From Paramecium pentaurelia (lineage: Eukaryota; Ciliophora; Oligohymenophorea; Peniculida; Parameciidae), in assembly GCA_905183005.1 (NCBI GenBank), contig CAJJDO010000108.1:31165-95164 (forward strand): a DNA stretch of 64,000 nucleotides, in the 5' to 3' direction. The translations under genes and the position numbers were made by a program. The notes under the pieces are model-generated. The model did no database searches, was not told the origin of the DNA, and worked only from the letters and a program-made list of their open reading frames with translations. Positions 1 through 13,959 of this stretch are shown here, piece after piece; the stretch's first letter is position 1, and each line of letters begins with the position of its first letter.

Positions 1-1129
1 TTAAGTGATGCAAATGAAAACAACTGATGCGATTTTAATAATAAATATTTGTATCTGATTTTGAGTGAAATACGGTTAAAGTTTTTCAAGCTAACTTTGA
101 GTTTTAGGAGATTTAATTACATGATAAAATAAGATTTAATGGTGCTCTACTAATTTTATTCACTGAAAGTGAGTGTCTATAAATTACTATTTATATATTG
201 ATAACATTGATCACACATAAAGGTTGAAGTATATAAAAATGCCAATCCAAAATTTAGTAAGGTAGGGTTAATTCATTGAGCAGACAATTTAAAAATAAAA
301 TAGCTAGAAACTGAATATTAACATATCGATAAATTTTGCTGTTATTGAATTATCAAAATGCGATTACTATTTACAAAAAAAAATAAGTGCTCTTTTTAGT
401 CTTTTAAATCTAATCAATAATTGAAATAATATTTTTAGAATAAATTCTATTATAATATACTAAATTTTAAGAGAAAAAAGAGGAGCTTCATTACGAGATA
501 AAGAATTTTAATAATTACTTTGATTTTTCTATGAATATTAGAATACATATTTTTCTTGATTTATAATAACCCTTTATAAATTTACAGCATTATCTGATAC
601 GAATTAATATAAGAAGCCTGAAACTCTTTACATTCATTTTATCTCATATAATATTCATCATAGCCAAAATTACAATCGTTTATAGAAATAATATGTTTTA
701 CACTTATCATCATATTTATGTTTTTTCTAATATACAACTATTCACTATTAATAATTTGCTATTGGTTAAAGATTCCACTACCACAGTTAAATAAAGGAGA
801 ATGAATCTGGAATGATATAGATATGTATTTTATAGATTTTTGGATAATAAATTCGAGTATTGATAATTTATATTTAAATAATGTTAACTAACAATTAATA
901 TGCCTAACTTCCATTTCAATCTGTTTTATACCAATAATAGACTTAAAATAATTAAAGACTTTCTACTTAGCAATTTTAATCCTCTATCTAACTAAAGATG
1001 ATAAACTTCAATGGTATATTAACAACAAGCAGGCTAGAGTCAGATGTATACATAATAAAATCAACATGTCAAAACAATATAATAACACCACACATATATT
1101 AAAGATGAATTCAAATAGGCATCATACTC
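1..1129. other. AT-rich stretch without a recognised gene
   Basis: No frame in either direction carries protein-like sequence when TGA is taken as the only stop. The stretch is the AT-rich intergenic type seen throughout the window. The short frames around 1061-1264 on both strands overlap the 5' part of the coiled-coil gene starting at 1130 and are shadows of it. Confidence 0.5.
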
Positions 1130-2163
1130 ATGAATATAAAATACCTCAATATATAATAATAAATAGTTGTTGCTCCATAATAACCTATTATTACTGTTCC
1201 ACAGTAAACTATTGTTGCTGCTGCTGTTCCTCCTTAATAGCCAGAAATTAATGAGATGTATCATTTAGAAAGAGAATTGCAAGTGCTTTCTGTTGAAGAT
1301 GTAGAAGAACCTTGGAAAAAGAAATGTGTTGAATTTGAAATTAAAATATTCGATTTGTAAACAGAATTAGCCAGATATAAAATTTTAGGATAAGAATTGA
1401 AGGTTACATCAAATGAAGAATTTTAAGTGAGAGAATTGGAAGCAAAAATCAAAATGATGAAAGACATAGAAGATGGTTAGAGAAAAGAAATAGAAAGTCA
1501 ATAAAATGAAATTGACTCTCGGAGATAGAGATATTCCAAATTGGCAGAAAAAGAAAGGCAAATCTTGAAATTGGAAAATGCATTAAATTCTGAGAATGTG
1601 GAAATGCAAAATTACATGAGATTAATTTAGTAAATTTGTCAATTAATATATTAGGAATAAATTTTAATAGATTACATAATTTGAAATTAGAGCAAGAAAT
1701 GAGTGAATATCAATAGATTACAAAAAAAATGAAATATTATTCAAATGAAGCAGATATTTGGAAAGAAAGATTCATGAAAGCAAATTAAGATTTTCGCTCT
1801 GCTTAAGAATAGTGGATGATGGCATAAGCTAAATTAGATTCTTTGAAAAAATAAAAACCATTACTACAACTGTATAATAATCTAATACAAGATCTAGAAA
1901 GACTGGTGGCCGATAATATTGAATTATTATATCATTATTTATTTTCGAACTGTTTTCTTACTCTTTCATGCCAACATTACCTTTCATCCAATTCGCATTG
2001 TTTCTCATTACCAAATCTAGCATAAAATTTCAACATGTAGTCTTCTAAACAATCATTTTCACAACCAAATGCATAAGCTGTCACCAACACTTCAATTGCT
2101 ATTTATCGTATATCACAAAATACACTCATTATACAAATAATAGATTTGGCCTAAATATTTTGA
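1130..2163 (+). pseudogene. Coiled-coil protein gene, broken by a frame change
   Basis: With the ciliate code a frame opens at the ATG at 1130 and runs to a TGA at 1682-1684. The first ~40 codons are glutamine-, proline- and valine-rich (motifs such as VAPQQPIITVPQQ), followed by a heptad-like, charged coiled coil rich in E, K, Q and L. The coiled coil then continues in another frame from about 1681 (starting KLEQEMSEYQQ) to a TGA at about 2161. A 25-nt candidate intron (GTAAATTT...ATTAG, starting near 1630) lies just before the break but does not restore the frame, so a real frameshift or an unremoved internal sequence is more likely. The composition suggests a structural or cytoskeletal protein; I recognise no family. 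The C-terminal ~60 codons of the second frame are less convincing. Confidence 0.6.
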
Positions 2164-2866
2164 TATATATATTAAATAATTAATCAAATAAATAGATTTT
2201 TTTTAATTTATGATTTATGCAATACTTATTAATAATAATCATTAAAATAATGGATTGATTACAATTTATGATTATCCTCTGCAATTTTATATCAATTTTT
2301 ATAATAAATCTTTGCAGGCCTAAATTAGTTCTATCATGATACCTTTAGATGGTATGATTACTTGAAACCATCCCAATAAAATTTTTTTCTATTCATTAAA
2401 AAATTCATTACACTCTTAGATGTATAAGAATGAACTAAAAATAAAAGTCAATACTGATATTTCGACCACCATTTAAACAATATAATTTCTTTAATTAAAA
2501 ATAAAACGATAATAAAATATTAATCTAATCTAAAGTATGCTTGTCATACGGAGTAATCCTAATTAAAGAATTTCGGAACTTTAAAGATAAATCAAAAATA
2601 ATAAAAAGAAAAATTACCTACCAAAATTTAGTATTTGAAAACTTTAGTAGCTGTTCTTCAATGATTACTTTTATTTACTTTTGAAAAAATCTAGGAATAT
2701 GGTAAAATAAAGGATAAGAATTACGCTTGCAATAATAATTTGTACAAAATCTAAGTAATTTTTTGTTTTAATGTTTCGTGTATACAATAATGTTTTAAAT
2801 ATCATATCACAACCATTGAAAAATAATTCGTTTTATAATCCTTAAAAAGTCATAAATCTTTTCAAC

Positions 2867-5339
2867 TTAAGTAATTCTAAACAAATGTTAGAAAAGGATT
2901 AACTAAACTTAAAAATTACTTTTGGATTAATATATAATGACAATGATGTCATATTGTTAAAGTACCTTAAACAAAATATCCAATTGTACAAAGCCATTTT
3001 AAGCCATTGAGACAACAAAATAAAGAATAAAAATATTATGAATTACAATATTTGACTTGAAAAATTGATGATCAAATTAGTGTTTTAATTATATGCGTTG
3101 AATTTTCCTTCACAATATTCATAATTTTACTAAATATTAAAAAACTAAAAAATTTGAGGAAAATAGATAAAATCCAGGAGAGGTTAAATAGTTATCATAA
3201 ACAGAAAAATAAATCTCCATATTTTATGGGTATTACAGATTTATGTATTTTAAGTATTGCTAGAATTAAGAAATTGCCATAATTTAAAAAAATAAATCAA
3301 CACTTCCAAATAGTAGATTTATTCCAGTAATTCCAGACAAACTAAAAATCATATATTTATTAAGGTTTTTCAAATTTTAAGAATAATCCATTTGTTTTTC
3401 ATCAAGAAATTTTGTATATTGCAAAGTGATCGATTTTTCAAAAACATCTAAGATAACATCATCTATATTATGATTAAATTAAATTTAATTCTTTTTTAAC
3501 AAGGAAACATAAATAGAATTATTGTAAAAATTTCTATCTATTAATAGAAACAGTCTAATTTACTATAATTTTTAAGACTGGCCTAAATTCAAGTAATTAT
3601 TATATTTCTATTTAGATGATAAATTCTCCAAAACTTACATTTGATCCAACATCCTTGATAATATATAAGTTGCTATTCCAGTTCTTCTTTTCTATATTTG
3701 ATATTTCAAAATTATAGTTTCTGATAAGGGTTAACCTCGTAAATTTTTACTTTTTAATTAAATTATATGCTTATTTACTTTTTATTTTAAGTCATATTGA
3801 GATAGTTAATTACTAAAATTGGAGCTTGGACAAATGAGCATTAGCTTTATGTATCTCTTGTGATTGTAATGCATATCCAATTTTGTTGAATTAAACAATC
3901 CTTGCATCCATCCTCTGCTAAATAATTTCCATCATCGCAATCCTCTGATTCCTAAAGCAATCCATCTCCACAATTTAATTAATATTTGCATTAATTAGAA
4001 ATTAGTAATTAGTATTGGTAATTGCACTCTAAACAAGTACCTTAATAGCAATCAAAGCAATTTTCTGGACAAGAATACTTGCAATTAAAACAACCATCAT
4101 AANTTAAGTAATTCTAAACAAATGTTAGAAAAGGATTAACTAAACTTAAAAATTACTTTTGGATTAATATATAATGACAATGATGTCATATTGTTAAAGT
4201 ACCTTAAACAAAATATCCAATTGTACAAAGCCATTTTAAGCCATTGAGACAACAAAATAAAGAATAAAAATATTATGAATTACAATATTTGACTTGAAAA
4301 ATTGATGATCAAATTAGTGTTTTAATTATATGCGTTGAATTTTCCTTCACAATATTCATAATTTTACTAAATATTAAAAAACTAAAAAATTTGAGGAAAA
4401 TAGATAAAATCCAGGAGAGGTTAAATAGTTATCATAAACAGAAAAATAAATCTCCATATTTTATGGGTATTACAGATTTATGTATTTTAAGTATTGCTAG
4501 AATTAAGAAATTGCCATAATTTAAAAAAATAAATCAACACTTCCAAATAGTAGATTTATTCCAGTAATTCCAGACAAACTAAAAATCATATATTTATTAA
4601 GGTTTTTCAAATTTTAAGAATAATCCATTTGTTTTTCATCAAGAAATTTTGTATATTGCAAAGTGATCGATTTTTCAAAAACATCTAAGATAACATCATC
4701 TATATTATGATTAAATTAAATTTAATTCTTTTTTAACAAGGAAACATAAATAGAATTATTGTAAAAATTTCTATCTATTAATAGAAACAGTCTAATTTAC
4801 TATAATTTTTAAGACTGGCCTAAATTCAAGTAATTATTATATTTCTATTTAGATGATAAATTCTCCAAAACTTACATTTGATCCAACATCCTTGATAATA
4901 TATAAGTTGCTATTCCAGTTCTTCTTTTCTATATTTGATATTTCAAAATTATAGTTTCTGATAAGGGTTAACCTCGTAAATTTTTACTTTTTAATTAAAT
5001 TATATGCTTATTTACTTTTTATTTTAAGTCATATTGAGATAGTTAATTACTAAAATTGGAGCTTGGACAAATGAGCATTAGCTTTATGTATCTCTTGTGA
5101 TTGTAATGCATATCCAATTTTGTTGAATTAAACAATCCTTGCATCCATCCTCTGCTAAATAATTTCCATCATCGCAATCCTCTGATTCCTAAAGCAATCC
5201 ATCTCCACAATTTAATTAATATTTGCATTAATTAGAAATTAGTAATTAGTATTGGTAATTGCACTCTAAACAAGTACCTTAATAGCAATCAAAGCAATTT
5301 TCTGGACAAGAATACTTGCAATTAAAACAACCATCATAA
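2867..5339 (+). repeat. 1,236-bp direct duplication on both sides of the N at 4103
   Basis: Positions 2867-4102 reappear at 4104-5339 at an offset of 1,237 with no difference seen. The two copies are separated only by a single N at 4103. The left copy ends and the right copy begins exactly at the N, as expected when two overlapping contigs are joined without merging the overlap. It contains the C-terminal cysteine-rich and membrane parts of the reverse-strand gene. A true recent tandem duplication is the less likely alternative. Confidence 0.9.
4103..4103. other. Assembly join (single N)
   Basis: One of five single Ns (4103, 32058, 37781, 48596, 51196). Each lies at the exact boundary of a direct or inverted duplication, indicating contig joins without overlap merging rather than true one-base gaps. 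Confidence 0.9.
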
Positions 5340-7017
5340 AGTCGCAAATTACCATCATCGCAATCCTCTTCTTTTGTGATTATTTGATCACCACAAACAG
5401 AAAGACAACTATTATTAATAAATTCATATCCATCTTGACATTTTAATATACATTATCCTTTTTCACATATGTTGCAATCTTCAATGCATTTAAATTTACA
5501 TTGAAAACAACCATCATAAGGTTGCTCATTACCATCATCACAATCCTCATACTCTTCAAGAATTAATTTATCTCCGCAAAAGGGAAACATATGTTTTCTA
5601 ATATTTAAAATCCTGCTTCACACTCTAAGCAAATTGAAAAGTAGTTGGTTTTACGATTTGGAATTGATATAAATCTGCATTCTGAACAATTATCCTATAT
5701 CCCATTAACTGTCACTTCACATTATTCAGTTGAATAAGGAATTAAATTACCATCTGCGCATAAAGGATCACAATTAAATTTAGCATTAATAATAAATCCA
5801 TCTTAACATTATAAACAAATTCCAAATTAACAAATTGAACAAAATTGTATACATGAATATTTGCATAAATAACAAGAATCATTTGATATTAGATTACCAT
5901 CATCGCATTCTTCTTAACCTTGAATGATTCCATCTCCACAAATAGGATGGCAATTTTCTGGGAATTCGTCTTAAATCCAACCTTCTTAACAAATTAAACA
6001 TTTATCATCAAATTACACTAAGCATCCTTCATTCAAATTATTAAAAATTATTTCTGGTTGAGTGTAGAATAATTCAAAATCTCTTATATAACTATCTCTT
6101 GTGTCTATTTAGGTTTTAATATTTAATAATAATATAGGATCATCATGATTTCTTATTAATATCTCTATTTATTAGAGAACAAAACATCATTTCCAGAATT
6201 ATTAATTTATTAATTATAATTATAAGAACTAATTGTTTATTTACCATATAAATAGTCTACTATTATTATAGTATTAGTATATACTTTAAAAAATCGTATT
6301 AATAAATCTTAATGAGGGGGTAATTGAGTAGAATAATTAATTTCTTTGAATTACAACAATTAGCAATTTCCACAAGAGAAATAATTTGGATAATAATGAT
6401 ATGATACGAAAGTCCATCCATTAGAGTTTGTGATTATATTCTAATTAAATGAATATTAATGCAGTCTCCATTATAAGTAGATTTTAGGATAATTCTCTAT
6501 GCATCCATCGTATTCATACTAACATTTAATGATACTTAATCTCAATGATATTAATCCTCCTCCATATTCGTTCAAAATAGTTGTCCAAACATTTCTTCTA
6601 TTATGTGAATAAGTTATAGAAAAAGTTTTTAAATATTCTGGTTGTGAATTACCACAATCTTAAGATGAAATCACTAAATAATAGCTGATTGATTATTCAT
6701 CTATATAAAATGTAGGTGAAATTTAGTTACCAATACTTTTGTAATGAAGAATATAATTACATTTGAAATTTCGCTTCCACTATAATATGAGAATGAGGTT
6801 CTAGATCTAAAAATATTCTGCTAATGGCAATCCAATTATTAGTAGATATCCCAAAATATTTACTCCCTCCACAAGTATAGAAATTAACATTATTAAGATA
6901 ATCTTGCCATCCTAAAATATAAAATAAGTAATTACCATCTATCATGTTATAATTAGCATGAAACTAATAAATTAAAGCTTGATGAGTTGTATATACTAAA
7001 ACAATGAGTAGTATCAT

Positions 7018-8849
7018 TACAATTTAATATAAATAATGCAATTATGTATTTAATAAAAATTCAAATATTTTTCAGATTAAGATATGAGTATCAAATTTTA
7101 TTATTTAATCAGATAAAAGGATCAATAAAATTGATAATTAATTATTCTCATTATTCTTTACTATTGATATATATAAATATACACTTTATAATAACATTAA
7201 TTTAAAATATATTTATATGATAAAAAAGAGATAAATCAACATATTATTCGTAATTTCTTTGAATAAATTCAGCTAACTAAGATAATCAGCAATTTTGAAT
7301 CTCTATATATTATATATTTTATAAATTCTTGAATTTTACAAAATAAAAGAGGAATAGGGGGCTTCAGTTTAGTTATCTAATCGTTTACACTAGTTTATTA
7401 CTTATTTATCAGATCATAATATATGAATTACGACTTTATTCTAAATAAAACTTTAAAATCCTATTATATTATTAAATAATAATACGCTTAGTTCCATTGC
7501 TAAGAAAAATTTGTAGATTTCTTGATAAAAGTTCGAATTATAACTCAAAAAATGTCAGCAATTTTCATTTAAATTTTTGACAACATCTAATTATGTCTAA
7601 TTCTCTATTTGAAAGTATTTTTTACCTTCAATCAATTTTTGTAGTATAAAGGGATAGATCAAATACAAATTCAAAGAAGCACTTTATTTTACCTCCCTAT
7701 GATTAAATCTAACTGGATGATGGAGGTCAATTTTTTTCCCCTCATGAACTAACTCAACTCATAAGCGGACGACCATAAATATGAAATGCCCTGATTGTAA
7801 TAATTAACTAAATTCCAAGATTCATTTCCATACATTAATTTTTCTCTAAATTTGAGATTAATATAAATAAATATATCCAAAATAAATAATTATAAATAGG
7901 TCTTAATTTTTTATAAATCTTGAAAATCAATCATATATGATCATAGATTGAATATGAATAATTTTAATTTCTTGTTCTTCCCTCTATTTATTCTTATTTA
8001 TTAGTACATTTAAATAGTTATCAATGTTATTTATAAAACAAACTGACTTAGAATAATTTTTTAGTTATTAGAGACATTATTAAATATAATTATTTTTTAT
8101 AAACTTTAAAGATCATAATGTTTCTTATTTTAATCCTTTAGAACTAATGGCATTATAGAAATAAATAATCTCTTTGTATATTCAAAAGTGCTTAATTATA
8201 GTGTTATTTTATAAATGACATGTTAATTTTATTTTTACATTTGATCAAATTTTCTTATTAAAAAAAAGTATTTCTTCAACTCAAGAAAGGATTCTTAAAA
8301 AAATTTAAACTTAAACAATTTTCAATATCATATACAAGGAATAATTTTTCTTTTAGTACTAGACTGAGATGGATCTTTTTTATCCTTTAGTATTTCTTAA
8401 TTAATCTTCAATGAAACCTATTAATTTTTCTTATAAAATAGTGGATCAGAAATTTAAACTTACTATCACAAAAACTTTAAAATCAAATGAGTTTTATTGA
8501 ACTTCATCCATTTATTCATTTCAGAAGAATTTTGGAAATTATCTTTACTTCCTTAATTTTCTAAGTTTACCTTTGAAGATGCATTATAACTGTTTAAGGT
8601 TTTATAAAATTATATTTCAATTATATGAAATAATAAATTTTTCACACTTTAAAATTAAAGAATCTTGAACAATATAATGAATGAAAAAAATGTGATTTAT
8701 TTTATTGTTATCAAATTATAATACACAATTTAAGGGATTCCAAAAATGAAAAATGAGAACAAAATCATCAATCCTCTTTATATCTCAAAATATATAAGTA
8801 ATGATTTCTTCCTCTACTCAAAAAGGGCAAGATAATTCAAATATTAAAA
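7018..8849. other. AT-rich intergenic region
   Basis: No protein-like frame, repeat array or structured element was recognised between the start of the cysteine-rich gene on the reverse strand and the eroded gene near 8.85 kb. Short open frames occur but have the N/K/I/F composition of random AT-rich DNA. Confidence 0.45.
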
Positions 8850-9480
8850 AAAGTCTATTTCTTTAAGAGATATTTTGGAGCATCAAGATAAAGACAGAGA
8901 TTTATTCAATAATATGAACAATAACAAAAAGATAAGAGGAATCAAGAACGTAAACAAAGATCTCTATTAAAAGAATAAGAGAATATTTTTCATAGATTCC
9001 ACTTTCAAACTAAGCAATATGATGATCAAATATTATCTAAATCATTGGAAATTTTTAGCACATTAATTATTATATAGAAATATTGTACCCAAAAATATAG
9101 TTAATGCTTTAAACGCTGCTAAATCTAAATCTTAAGTGTAGTTTATATTAGATTCAACTGGAACCAAATATACTATAAATTCTTAAGCTCCTTCAGTTTT
9201 TTCCAGAGGATGATTTCGCAAAATTAACAAAAAAAAATTGCTTGATATCTAATTCATTTGCTAAAGGAGAAGTGTTGTAGAATTGAATCAGGAATTTGAT
9301 TTAATGTTTGCTAATTGGGCCTTTGAGCATCGGTCACAGGTGAAGGTATGGATGAAGGAAAATTATAAGGAGCAAAAGATGATCTAGCTAACTATGCCTT
9401 AGAATTACAAGAGAATGAGGACTAAAAATACACAGAATTTGATTTTATTATCAACTTTTGTTTTTATTAAAAATAATTGA
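8850..9480 (+). pseudogene. Eroded forward-strand gene, unrecognised
   Basis: Protein-like segments occur in successive, different frames. One is basic and glutamine-rich (YEQQQKDKRNQERKQRSLL). A second contains FPEDDFAKLTKK and AKGEVLQN and ends in TGA. Then come FANWAFEHRSQ and, in another frame, GMDEGKLQGAKDDLANYALE. The codon composition is clearly coding, but at least three frame changes occur within about 600 bases and no 20-30 nt GT...AG introns were found that would reconcile them. It lies between the two paralogous cysteine-rich genes and runs opposite to them. I do not recognise the family; the segments suggest a cytoplasmic, partly coiled-coil protein. Confidence 0.45.
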
Positions 9481-9906
9481 ATGGTGTAATAATTTGCAAC
9501 CATAGGATTGGAAAAATTCTAATATATAAATTATTAAAAATATTATTAATTAAGAAACTTAAATATCATAATTTGATTTGACTGGTTATAGATTCATTTC
9601 CTATTAATATTCTACATCTATATATTATATTGTATATCAGTTTATCATAAATATAACTTATGAAAAAAAAGGCTAAGGTTCTCTAATATTTAACCTGAAT
9701 CAAATGCCTGTTAATTAATTCGCACAAATTGCATTTTGCATTTCGACAAATTTTTGTATTAAACTACATTTAAAAGTGGTAAGTCTGTAATTTTAATTTA
9801 ACTCATTAAATATTTTAGAGAAAAAAATTCAACAAGATATAATAATAATTAAGTTTTAAAATATATTTAGATATTAAATTTTTGTAATAATAATTTGAAA
9901 ATATCA

Positions 9907-12900
9907 TCATTGTTAAGAATAATCTTTGAAATTTATTTAAAAACCTTATAAATGGTTAAACGCATATATTTTTTATTCCTGAATCTTCTTTTTTTGTTTC
10001 TTTTATTAATAATTTTCATATATTTTCAGAATTTATTGAAGCAAGTCGATAAATAAATTAGAAGCTAAAATTGCACAAAATAGACCAATATGAATCTAAC
10101 CAATAATTATTTTATTTTCTTAACTTAAATCAAAACTATAGCATAAAAATGTCCCTGTTATAATCAGAAACAAAAATTCTCTGGAAATTAATTTTGAAAG
10201 TTCAAATATAGATTTTAAAGGTTTAAATTTGATTAAGTAAATCAAAAACCTGAATGATTGCATTGAAAGTAATATAGATTATGCTTCAGGATAGTTGATT
10301 GATTTTACAATAATAAAGATATAAAACAAGATTCTGTAAATTTAAAACGGCTTAAATTAGACAGCCCAAAATTAAGTCTTAGATTCAAAATAAAAATACT
10401 TCCACTTACTTTCGTTTTTTATTTAAGATGAAGTAATTGAAAGCAATAGAAAAGTAGCTAAAACTATGAACAACTATCCAATAATTGCATTAATACTATT
10501 GAAAATTTCAAATGAAGAATCAAAATTGTAATTTAGAAATTATAATATTGCACTAAACATAAACTAATGTAAGATTGCTTAGTAAAGCTTAAAAATCCCT
10601 AGGGAGAAGTATTCAATTTTATAAATTAAACACTTTTTTTGAATCTTTTTTTAAAATAAAGAAATGAGTTTTGAAATTTTCAAATTTTTTCTATATTTAT
10701 TATTCAGCTTGGTAAAGATACTTTATAGTTATTTTGATACTATAATACAATAAAAAAAGTAACTTAATAAAGATGAAATCACAGAAAAATAACAACTTTT
10801 AGCATTAAATAAGTAAAGCTAATTTAAAATATAATCTGAATCTTGATTCAAATTATTATTGGCTTAATTTTTAAGACTTCCTCCATTCAACTTAATCAAT
10901 AATTAATCTACCTTAAAATAATTTAAAATCGGTTGTAATGATACTTTTGTATAAGTGATCAAAAATTCCTATAAATGGGGGGGAAATTAATATTTCATAA
11001 ATCGAACATAAGATAATGACTGTAATAGATCTAGTAAATTAAAAAACATAATTGCATTTCCTGTGAGCATTGCCAAACTTGATATGCTAGCCATAGAATA
11101 CATCATTGCATCATTTAGTTTAACAAAATAATTCAATTATTTTTTAGTAGTTTCTGTTAACACAAACGGAGCTCCCAGTTTTATTTGAAGTTAATTTTTC
11201 AATAAGCCTAAATCAAAAGAATTATATATTGTATCTTTCCTTACATTAACTTTCAGGACAGGGTCTTAAAGAGGATCATTAAATTCTATTTGAATCTAAT
11301 ATTTAGGGTTGTATAAGTTAATAGTTATATTTTGTATATTGTTGATCGTTAATTTATATTTAGTTTAAGAAGTTAGAGTAAATTCAATTATTTCTTCAAA
11401 TTATAATTCTTCCTATAATTTAACTTATTGAGTGAAAGTTCATTCTACAGTTTGAGTTGAGTTGGTTTTACCAGAAAGAATGTTTAAATAAAATTCTGGA
11501 GCTTGGATATATGTGCATAAACTTTATGAGCCTTACTCAATATCACATTGATATGAATCTTCAATATTACAAAAAGAAGAGCATCCATCTCCTCCATAAA
11601 AATTACCATCGTCGCATGCTTCATATTAATTATTAAATAGTCCATTTCCACATTAATTGACGCATTTATAGTCAATAAGTAATTGATTTTCTCCACATCT
11701 AAAATTGGCTAATTAATTACACTATAAACAACTCAAATCAATATCTTATTCGTCATCATTGATATGTATTAATATACATTTTGATGTTTAAGTATCCAAT
11801 AAATACAAATTATCACATTTAAGACACTTATCTTATTGGCATTCGACACAACCATCTGAACATTAAAATTTACATTAATAGCAACCATCATTAGCTTAAT
11901 CATTTCCATCATCGCATTCTTCTTACCCATCAACAATAAATCCATCTCCACAAATAGAATGACAACGATGATTAATTAACTGCCAACCTAATAGTTCACA
12001 AGCTTAACATAATCCTGATTAGCAATCTGTACATTCAGATTAACAATCAAATTAACATTCAAAGCATCCATCAAATGGAATTAAATTTCCATCATCACAC
12101 TTTTCATTTCCTACTACAATGCCATCTCCACAAATAGAAATGCATCAATTTTCATATAATTGCCAACCTTTAATTTAACATTCTAAGCAAACTCTATCCA
12201 AACATTTTGTGCATCCTAGTTCACATATAGATTAACATTAAAAGCATCCATCTTAATCAAGTTCATTTCCATGATCACATTACTCATTTCCAACAATTAT
12301 ATTATCTCCACAATTAGACTTACATTCTCTAGAGACTAAGTCGATCTCCCATCCCAATCCTTTACATGAATAACACTATCCAGATATACAACTTAAACAT
12401 TCCTTCTGACATTAAATTTAACAGTTTTAACATCTAGATTAAAATATCATGTTTCCTTCATCGCATGATTCATTAGAAGCAACTATTCCATCGCCACAAA
12501 TACTGAAACAAGATTTATCTAATAAGTTTATATAATATCCAAATTAACACTCATAACAAATACCCATTTGGCAATTAATACAATTTTAGTCACAAGAGAA
12601 TTAACATTGAAAGCACCCATCATAAGGTATCTCATTGCCATCATCACATTATTCATTTTCGACAAGTTTAAAATCTCCACATATTGGTGAGCATCTCTAA
12701 ACTTATTCTGCATATTGCCACCCTTCTTAACAATGTAAGCATGCACCTCTAACACAAAAAGCACAACCTTCAATAAATTCAGAAATGTCTAATAAACACC
12801 CTTCGATAGGTAATCCTAGTTAATGTATGTCAATATATTTTTCTGGAGCTGTTAGAAATAATTAAAAATCAGTTATCCCTATAGTAGGATAATCTCCTGT

Positions 12901-13959
12901 CATATCAAATTATGGCATTATAACATCAACACGTATTTTGATTTATGAATTTGTGTGCACTATATTATTTATTATTACATTAAGAATTTATATATGATTA
13001 CAAAATGGCCTTGTCCAAATTATCCTATTTGATAATTACTATGTTGTAGTTACAAATTGATTATCAATCTTAACAGTAAGAGAAGGACTATCAGCATTAG
13101 TTATTAAGAATCTCATCCTTGAACTAATTTAAATATGAGGATCTAAATTAATTGATATTTCCATATAATTTCCATATGTCCATTAATATTGATATTCTAA
13201 TTAGAAACATATTATACCAATGCATTAAATTAAAGTAGTAAACATTTCCATAGTTATCCATTATAAAGTTATAGGAACTAGTATTAAATTGAAGCATTAT
13301 GTCGAACTACATGAATTACATCCAGAAGCACATTCATCAATGGCTAATTCAAAGTCTGAAATTCCCCAACGAGATCCTTAACCTTTTAAAATAATCTATA
13401 AAGTTGGATTTTAATGTTGAATAGTTAAAGTGATATCAATAACTGAATCACTATAGAGTGAATCTTGGCAAATGTTTATTGGAGTATCAAAGTGAGAAAA
13501 AATATTTTAATATGTAATTACTTCATCAGTATAAACTTCAAAGAGCAAATTGTTCCAAACATCAATTCTATTTATTAATCAATTAATATTGTGATTTATT
13601 AAAATATTACTTTCCTCTAATTTATTACCTCCAAAATTTGAAAGAAATCGTGATTTAATAATGAGGTTCAAGTTGAAATGTCTTAGAAATAAGGGAATTA
13701 TCAATTTTTGAAAAATTGTCCAAAAATAGAATATTTGAATAGCCACATATATTTACTAAATATAAAGAGAAGTCATTATTACTCACAAACCAATCTATAA
13801 ATTACTAACAATAATACTAACATCTGAATATGTGAAGGCACCTGATAATTTCGAATAAACTATTGTTCTACTTGTTATTTCGAGCAGTATAGTAAATAAG
13901 ATAATAGCATTGATTAAAATTATATTGCTTCTCTACTAAAAGCGAACAAAAGTTGTCAT
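9907..13959 (-). pseudogene. Cysteine-rich multi-pass membrane protein, copy 2, with in-frame TGA codons
   Basis: The ATG is at 13959-13957, followed by a hydrophobic segment (NIILINAIILFTILLEI). The order is: N-terminal extracellular region with a NICGYSN motif, a W-rich region, about six CGDG..E.CDDGN repeats (such as CGDFKLVENEQCDDGN and CGNG...EACDDGN), and a long C-terminal part with several hydrophobic segments and a basic glutamine-rich tail. The TGA stop is at 9909-9907. A 23-nt intron near 13.83 kb restores the first frame change. Three in-frame TGA codons interrupt an otherwise continuous frame: 13581-13579, 12147-12145 (just before CISICGDG) and 11442-11440. TGA ends the intact kinase and other genes here, so these are most simply inactivating mutations. 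The domain order matches copy 1 at 2450-7017. A surface receptor- or adhesin-like role is typical of such architecture but unproven. Confidence 0.75.

Larger units (their letters stand above)
2450..7017 (-). pseudogene. Cysteine-rich multi-pass membrane protein, copy 1, disrupted
   Basis: The ATG is at 7017-7015, followed by a hydrophobic leader (MILLIVLVYTTHQA). Next come an extracellular region with a motif CGGSKYFG, and about five repeats of the CGDG..E.CDDGN type (DUF4215 / Myxo_disulf_rpt-like), for example CGDGIIQGQEECDDGN. The C-terminal part is hydrophobic and resembles the membrane part of the paralogue at 9907-13959. Frames join with a 25-nt intron near 6740-6764 and a possible 23-nt intron near 6180. 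A one-base deletion in a T run (plus strand 5578-5581) breaks the frame within CFPFCGD, and a TGA follows the cysteine-rich part. The real gene is shorter than drawn because 2867-4102 and 4104-5339 are the same sequence. The family is expected on the cell surface; this copy looks dead or germline-restricted. The lower boundary is approximate. Confidence 0.7.

Noticed and set aside
11440..12147. TGA as selenocysteine or tryptophan in the cysteine-rich gene
   Set aside because: TGA terminates the intact kinase and other genes here, no SECIS-like element was seen, and the positions do not correspond to a conserved Trp or catalytic Cys.
11484..12773. Short methionine-starting reverse-strand ORFs under the standard code (11484-11696, 11769-11951, 12528-12773)
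   Set aside because: They are other-frame shadows of the cysteine-rich gene at 9907-13959, created by ATGATG from repeated GATGATGG codons.
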